DNA of 64,000 bases, from assembly GCA_021234155.1 (NCBI GenBank), contig JAJEKV010000535.1:91530-155529 (forward strand), in the 5' to 3' direction. This document shows positions 57,742 to 64,000 of this stretch, one piece after another; positions within the stretch are counted from its first letter, which is position 1; the number at the start of each line of letters is the position of its first letter. The notes under the pieces are model-generated. The model had not been told where the DNA came from. It made no database searches and saw only the letters and a program-made list of their open reading frames with translations. Source of the DNA: Isoetes taiwanensis. Its lineage: Eukaryota > Streptophyta > Lycopodiopsida > Isoetales > Isoetaceae. The position numbers and the translations under genes are program-made.

Positions 57742-58209
57742 GGAAATACGCAGATCCCGCTTTTGTTACCACAATCAATGGTATAATACTTCAGCATTAT
57801 TGGTATTATTCTTCATCATTCTTGGTATTATATTTCAACAAGATTAGTATTATACTTCAACATTATTGATTCAGAGCTATAAATTCTTTTCAGCTTGCTT
57901 TCACTTTCACCTTTGTTCCATGTTTTCACCTTGCTTTCACTTCTTGGTCTTTGGTCTCCTTGTTCCTTGCCACTTGATCTTGATGTTTGTTCTTCGCTAC
58001 TTCATCTTGTTCCTTGCTCTTGATCTTGCTACTTGATCTTGTTCCTTGCTTTCTTGCTCCATGATCTTCCTTCTTTTTTTTGATCTTCTTGCTCCTTGAT
58101 CGCATTTTGATCTTGATGCTCCTTGCTACTTGATCTTGATGCTCCTTGCTACTTGATCTTCGCGGCTCCTTTGTTCTTTGCTACTTGATCTTCGTGTTTT
58201 GCAAATGAT

Positions 58210-58738
58210 TGACCGGAATCCTCCCCTCGGGTTACCTGAAGGCCTGCAAGCATGCCCCTGCATTCTCAGGCGGCCTGGAATGGATGAGCTATGGGACCAT
58301 TTCTTGAGGGAGGTTGCGCCCACAGTCCCACCAAGGAGCTTACAATGGAGTTGATCAACTTCATTCTCGAGCGCATTTGATTGTGGTCATGAGCCACCGA
58401 TGGAAATTAATCCATCCGAATGTTATAGGAGACTTGCAATGAGGGGACTTCTTGAACCCTCCTTATCCGACTAGATGCTACAAAAGAATTGAGGCCTCTT
58501 CTTCGTGGCCGGATATTTAGCACACTCTCGGATGCATACATATCGTGAGTTCATTCATGAAATTAACCGGGGACAGATGTATGGCCTTATTAGGGTGTAC
58601 TACAACGAAAGTACAACGGTTTTGTGGAGTTGGGTCCGCTCTTCTTCCGTGGAGTATCATCCCCGTGGAATTACTTTTCTAATGACTAGGTACCCCATAT
58701 GGTGGGAAGAATCAGGCTGGGAGGAGCGCGGATTTTGA
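58210..58738 (+). pseudogene. Unknown gene, paralogue 2
   Basis: Counterpart of 56930-57425: GLQACPCILRRPGMDELWD, ELTMELINFILER, RGLLEPSLSD, VAGYLAHSRMHTYREFIHE and QMYGLIRVYYNESTTVLWSW. The last segment is intact from 58505 to a TGA at 58736 and ends in a tryptophan-rich tail (WWEESGWEERGF). The N-terminal part is broken at two stops. Lies between clusters C and D. Confidence 0.4.
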
Positions 58739-58991
58739 CTCCTAACCCGATGCATGGGTTAGACCTCGCAGGGGAAGGGGAAGGGGTTAGAAACCTAGGG
58801 GAAGGTTACTTGGACATAATTCAAGCATTTCCGCTCTCTAAATGTTCTCTAATATGTTAATATATTCTCTAACATGTTAATATGCTCACTTTGATCTTGT
58901 GGTTCACCTTCTATGGAATGATTCAATTTCAAGACAAAGGCTACCTGCGGCGAAATTGCCCGCCTCACACATTAATTCATAGAATTTCGCA

Positions 58992-59064
58992 GACCGCGGG
59001 CCACGGTGTAAAAATACCTCCCTAAAGTAATTTATACCCATTTCAAGACCGCGGGCAGCGGTGC
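58992..59064. repeat. GC-motif cluster D
   Basis: Two copies, 58992 and 59047; spacing 55 bp. Confidence 0.75.
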
Positions 59065-59565
59065 ATTGTAAGTACACATAGAGAATAGATACAATCAAAA
59101 TACTTAGCAAGCAAACAAAATATACAACAAACATCGCTTCATTAATATAAAACACTTTACATGCCTCGAAGTAATTTGTCAAGGCAATATCCCTGCCTCA
59201 TTATTGTCACTCTCTTGAATGCACAGCACATTTCACCGCGGTCCGAAGAACTCCCCATGTGATTCTCGGCCGCCTCGCAGAGCATCAAGGGTATCCGCGA
59301 AGTGAATCGAAGTCACCTGCTCGCATTGGAAAATCAGAACCAGCTCTCCTGGGTACCTTGCACCATCCCTCTTCATCTTATGTGATCTCTCCAACGAACC
59401 ACCTCCTTACATATTCTAGCCATTGTGAGCTTCGAAGCACCCACTCCACGTGGTTCCGAAGTGCCGGATTTCGCGATCCATCTTAACTTTTTGATTAAAC
59501 GGCTGCCCTTCTATTCAAATTTTAGAGGGCCTTTGCAGAGAACCCGCTTTTCGGAACTGTTAGGC

Positions 59566-60236
59566 TTAGTCTTCCCTCAAGACTACAGTCGCTTCATCAA
59601 CAGAACTACCAATGTGATCTCGTACAACCGCTTTCAGTGCACAACCGTCGATGCCCCCATGGCTCTTGTAGAACGATATTTTCTTATTTGAGCCGGCACA
59701 GAGACCTGGAAAGGGACCTCCCGTACATAATATTCGTGGGTTTCGCTCAACAGCAATAGGAACATTCGGGATGTGATTATCAAGAACACGAACATCCCCG
59801 ACATGCACATCCCGATGGTCATCCTCATGGGGCTTAGCATTCTCATTGTCGGGCTCCAAGCAAGTCCGTCCCCCGGTTTATCTCCACCAATCCAACTTCC
59901 GCATCGCACGAGGAAGTCCCGTTATGTAATCTATCCATTAGCCAAGACAGAATGTGTTAGAGTTAAGGCCAAAGAAGCCATCAACCTGGGCCACACGACG
60001 AAGGAATGGAGTGCCTCAAGCAAGGTGTCACCCCATCGACCTTAACAGCAACGTGGTTCTGGTGTAATCACCACATCGACGCTAACGACGATGTAATCAT
60101 CGTGCACGTGAACTCCATGATGCATACCGCCTCGCACGAAGGTTCCTTCTCCGACTAAATGGTTAGAAGAGAATGTAAACACGCTTTGGCTCGAAGGTAT
60201 GTCTCTAAAAATCTCCTCTGGGCACATTGGCAACAT
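59566..60236 (-). pseudogene. Unknown coding block on the minus strand
   Basis: 60236-60042 reads MLPMCPEEIFRDIPSSQSVF, then GGMHHGVHVHDDYIVVSVDV. 59859-59566 reads MEPDNENAKPHEDDHRDVHV, then VLDNHIPNVPIAVERNPRIL and SFYKSHGGIDGCALKAVVRD. They may be one protein with a break near 59,870-60,040. No family recognised. Lies between clusters D and E. Confidence 0.3.
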
Positions 60237-60605
60237 TCTGAACTACAGCCCGCATCGCTTTGATGGATGTTTTCTCGCTCTAAGACGGTTCGCTCGGGTC
60301 GCTAGAAGCTAACCGACATAGTTAGTGGCGCCGCCCTCACGCCTTCACCATGATGTGGGCTCCAGACGGCTTTCTTCTATTTTTGGTTGTTGGGATTGTT
60401 AGATCCGCATCACCGCTTATTCTCGCGCTATTGTCTCCTGAACAGAATGCAACAAATGAGTGGACAAGATTGATAAATATGCAATGTAATGACTTAGAAC
60501 AAATATCAAAAGCGCATAACATCGATAACAAAGATAATTATATAAAGAGTACCGCTGCTACCGTATAAAACGGCAAAAGATAGACATCGAAACTAATGCT
60601 TTCAA

Positions 60606-60735
60606 GACCGCGGGCCACCGGCATAATAGCGCTTTAATCTATAACTAATTCCCAATCATTCAAGACCGCGGGTTAACGGTGCGAATACTTGTCATTCAAG
60701 AATTGAATACCAACTGTCACCGACCGCGTCTAACG
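60606..60735. repeat. GC-motif cluster E
   Basis: Three copies, 60606, 60664 and 60722; spacing 58 and 58 bp. Confidence 0.75.
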
Positions 60736-61325
60736 CCAACCTAACATATTTGAAACATTATAGTTGCACATCATGGTCAATAGTTATACATTAATATGAA
60801 TTTATTCATACAAATTGATTCCCCGTATATATCTTCTACCCCGCTCGATCCTTGTGGATCGCCATCGCTTTAACTTGTTCACGCGACTAGAGCTACACCA
60901 TAACCGCTTTTTTTCATGCTCAACTTTTCTCCTCAATATTCTAGCCAACGCCGCGGTCTTGTTTAGCTTTATCTTTTTTCTAGCTTGCAGATAATCCTTC
61001 TATAGAACCATTGGCACATCTCGTAATGAGTTACCACACCTAACCTCGATGTTGTGTGAACCGAAAAAGCATTCTTGGCTTGCTTATGTGACTTCTCCAT
61101 TCCCTCGCGGAGATTCCATATTCCCAAGCTCCCGTGACTTTGGCAAAACCACAAGCCATGGGCGGAAGTATATGAATGTAATGTGTGACATTGCATTCTC
61201 CCCATGCTTAGATAAATCTTCCGCGGAATTCGCCATCGCTACACTAACCATCTAACTTTCCACCCACCATTTTCTTTCTCTCACATCAAAGTTAGCTCAG
61301 ATTCTCGCCCACGCTTAATTTTCTT

Positions 61326-62960
61326 TTAGTTTTGCCCTCCCAATGAAGTACGATCATCTTCTCGCCCAAAGAAGTCCTTATACCCCTCCCACTTTCCAGC
61401 TTGGCAATGATCCATTCTTACGAATTTAGTACAAGGCAGAAATCTCTTCGCCACCCCACCCATAGATGGTTTTACAAGGAACCTTGCCCTTCTTAGGATC
61501 TTGCAGGATTTTATAGTCACCACCATGAAGACCAAGATCGTAAAGCACGCTCTCAACATCTTTCATACACTTTTCTCCGGGCTGATTGTGGAGACTTATT
61601 CCAAGCAAAAAGAATGCTCATGTACACCATCTTATCCACTATTCTTAGAAAGGCATGGAGAGTGCAAATATGTACTCTTCACAGAATTGCAAGTACGGGA
61701 TCAAAGTTTTGTCCTCCTTCTCACGCTGCTGGTTCAAGATCCCCGGGTCACATCTCGAGAGTACCATTCCCTTTCCCTTATCATCTACCCTAGCATACAA
61801 ACAAGTAGCGACATGGATAGTCTTACCGTAACCATGTTTCATGTTATACATGCACTTGATGGTCTTTAGATCAGCAGCTGATGCCATTCAACCTCGTGAA
61901 TCTCCGTGAGCTGGCAGAACCTCAAGCTTTCTCCCACTCCATGAGCAAGCAATAATAGTAGGAATAGGTGTCCGGCCGAAAGACCCATCAAGAACACCAT
62001 GATTTTCTTCCAGATTTTGAAATATCCCTATCCACTCAAATATGGTCCCCTGATTGAACAGAGAACTTCCCTTCCTCATTATCGAATTTGACAACTGCTC
62101 ATTAATGTCAAAGAACCTCTCATACTTTTCACCTTTTGATCGGGCCTCCATCTCATCCAACTTTATAGCAATTTGGAGTTTCCTCCACATTCTTCCACTT
62201 TCATATCATAGAAGCTTAACCAATGTAAGAAGCATTTTAGAGAGATCCATCCAACAATTATTCTTCTCATTAAGAACAAATAGATCATTTTCCGAGCCAC
62301 CCTTCTTCTTACTAAATTCCCAAAGGATTAGTGATCCCAAGTGCACTGATGTGGTGGACTCGTACATCTCTCCCAAATGTTCGTGGTACTTCAAGATTCC
62401 TCTTTGTTCTCGCTTTGTTCGACATAACCGAAGTCTTTGGCGCATGGTCTTCAAAAATACCCCTCAAGGTGTTTGATACCATCCCGCAAACATCTAAAGA
62501 GAGCAATGTAAGTTTGTCGACCGATACCCACATTGTCACATAATTTTGCATGTTATCAGCACTTTGACTCTTTTCCCAATCCCAAGAAGTACTATGTTCA
62601 AAGAACAAATTTTCTTAAATGGTTAGCCCGTGAAGCTTCAACATATCTATAACATCATCTTTAGTTACAAGCTTTTCAAACAAACCAGCCATATTACAAG
62701 GTTTCTTCTTCTTTCAGCCATAGTAGGATTTTAATAGCTGGATCCTTCTTCGAGAGCCCCCACCACTAGGGGCAAGTATATTTAGGGCCTTCAGCTTTTT
62801 TTCCTCTCCCTCATGCCCAAGCAGGTCATTTTTCGGGCTTTTTAACTTCCTCTCCAGCTTTGTCATTGTCCTCGTGAGCATCTCTTCAATCCTTGTTTAA
62901 GTGATTCCACCTCCATAAGCAACCTTTTGATTGAAGCTTGTAGCTTCTTCTCAGATTCTT
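61326..62960 (-). pseudogene. Unknown protein gene, broken frames
   Basis: A series of consecutive minus-strand frames looks like one long protein. It has a coiled-coil-like start (IEEMLTRTMTKLERKLKSPK, about 62,900-62,840), then MAGLFEKLVTKDDVIDMLKL (about 62,690), STSWDWEKSQSADNMQ and LSLDVCGMVSNTLRGIFED (62,608-62,440), and NNCWMDLSKMLLTLVKLL (to 62,206). These are followed by MWRKLQIAIKLDEMEARSKG (62,190), FQNLEENHGVLDGSFGRTPI, ASAADLKTIKCMYNMKHGYG (61,887), CEEYIFALSMPF and SVLYDLGLHGGDYKILQDPK (about 61,550). I know no family with this combination. At least five breaks are present. Confidence 0.4.
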
Positions 62961-63389
62961 AGACCGTTGGTTAAGAAATAGTTACACCTGGAGGTAATTA
63001 CAATGCTACCATATTGCAATGCACTCCACACAATTGATTGTACATTGTTCTCAAATGCACATCGGAATTATTTGAAATATTATTGTAATAGCCAAATGTA
63101 TCTTTGATTACCCTTAATGTGCAAAATGAATAAGGCCCGATGGAGAATGAAATTCAGATGTCTTCGGTGATCGGATCGATGGGATACAGTTCCCCCACGC
63201 CAGAGATCAATATTCATTGCACTAAGCTCTAAGAGCATTCCTCATCGACTGCTCCTCCGACATATTGATTTTTGTAGGGCAAGCAATCTTTTGGGCACCT
63301 CCACCGAATTGGCCTTTGCCTTTCAGATTCAAAAAAGAATTACCTTCATTGTCATTGCCCAACTTAATAGAACAAGCATTTTCCACATA

Positions 63390-63600
63390 GATCTAATTCG
63401 TCAGAGTCACAAGGATCGCTTCCGAAGCTCCACAGTCCCTGGGACCAAATTGATGCAATTCTTCGCCAAAATACTAAGGAAAACTAGAGAATTCCTTCTC
63501 GATTTGGGCGCAGGATTGACATCAAAACTAAATTCAAATGCCTCCAAAGCTTTGGCTTCAATTGAGCCTATTCCTAGGTGGTTCACTGCTACCTCGTAGC
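63390..63600 (-). CDS. Possible coding fragment, unknown
   Basis: From 63600 leftward: YEVAVNHLGIGSIEAKALEA, FSFDVNPAPKSRRNS and VFLSILAKNCINLVPGTVEL. It reads open for about 65 residues and looks coding. Possibly an upstream exon of the block at 61.3-63.0 kb. Confidence 0.25.
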
Positions 63601-64000
63601 TTCAGCCGTGGGAAGGTGGGTAAAGGAGGATTTAGGCGAATGAGTAAAACATCAAGTAATAATGACGCTTACCAGTTCGCTGCTCCGTATCGAGGTTCGG
63701 TTTAGGTTCGGGAGCTTTTGCCCATACCCAGTTCGGGTACCACCCAAAAATCCAAATTTAAAGGGCTTACAAGGGCGCATTAGACTCCACCAAACCTCTA
63801 TCGTGATCTAGTCCATCCGCAGTATGCACTGTGAGGGGCAGATGGAGGGTCAACCCTAGCCATTGTCTTATGCCAGCCCCCGCCGCATTGTGCTATGACT
63901 CTGGCCTCATTTATCTTGAGGATTCATTCAACAATGACTACCTTTATGTGTCGTACACGGGTAGGTTTCCTCATGTTTGATGGTATGTGATTATGTTCTT
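63601..64000. other. Non-coding stretch
   Basis: No supportable feature up to the window end. Confidence 0.4.

Overview
The window looks like repeat-rich nuclear DNA of a land plant, probably a non-seed plant, although the species cannot be named from it. The reasons are plant-type Ty3/gypsy and Ty1/copia LTR retrotransposons, a GC-rich LINE, spliced exons of a plant-like NEK kinase and a glutathione S-transferase, TATA-driven small genes, and a beta-class (N4/N6-type) DNA methylase-like gene with introns. Well under a tenth of the sequence is confidently host coding.

Layout. 1-2.1 kb holds diverged tandem repeats. 2.1-5.0 kb is a 5'-truncated, frameshifted LINE on the minus strand. 5.0-9.0 kb contains a candidate intron-containing gene of unknown function and two unusual inverted-repeat regions. 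10,444-20,639 is a complete Ty3/gypsy element (here Gypsy-A) with 1.87-1.88 kb LTRs, a perfect CCATA target duplication, a tRNA-Gln type primer site and an extra archaeal-type RNase H placed before the reverse transcriptase. 20,645-22,058 is a foldback-like element filled with CTCGACT palindromes. 22-31 kb is mostly non-coding, with fragments of GST and NEK kinase genes. 31.3-32.3 kb carries two tandem copies of a small-protein gene with nearly identical promoters.

32.8-50.0 kb is one decayed minus-strand DNA methylase-like gene split by a 13.8 kb gypsy element (Gypsy-B, 34,261-48,022). Gypsy-B lies in one of its introns, inside an array of GTGTATTCC palindromes. Gypsy-B itself holds a gag-only copia TRIM (36,117-38,227) and a hAT-like MITE (46,199-46,869), and has a long extra coding region after integrase. 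50.2-50.4 kb is a run of five inverted repeats. 53.1-53.7 kb is a second copy of the MITE. 53.7-60.7 kb has five clusters of a GC-rich 18-bp motif at about 58 bp spacing, lying between blocks of decayed, unrecognised coding sequence. 61.3-63.6 kb holds further unrecognised minus-strand coding sequence.

One observation affects the whole reading. Wherever two copies of a repeat can be compared, CAG/CTG (CHG) sites in one copy often appear as CG, CGTA or CGG in the other. This suggests systematic consensus errors at methylated CHG sites, or a real CHG-targeted mutation process. Many frameshifts in the mobile elements, and perhaps in the methylase gene, may therefore not be biological. The GST exon and the small-gene pair show no such damage.
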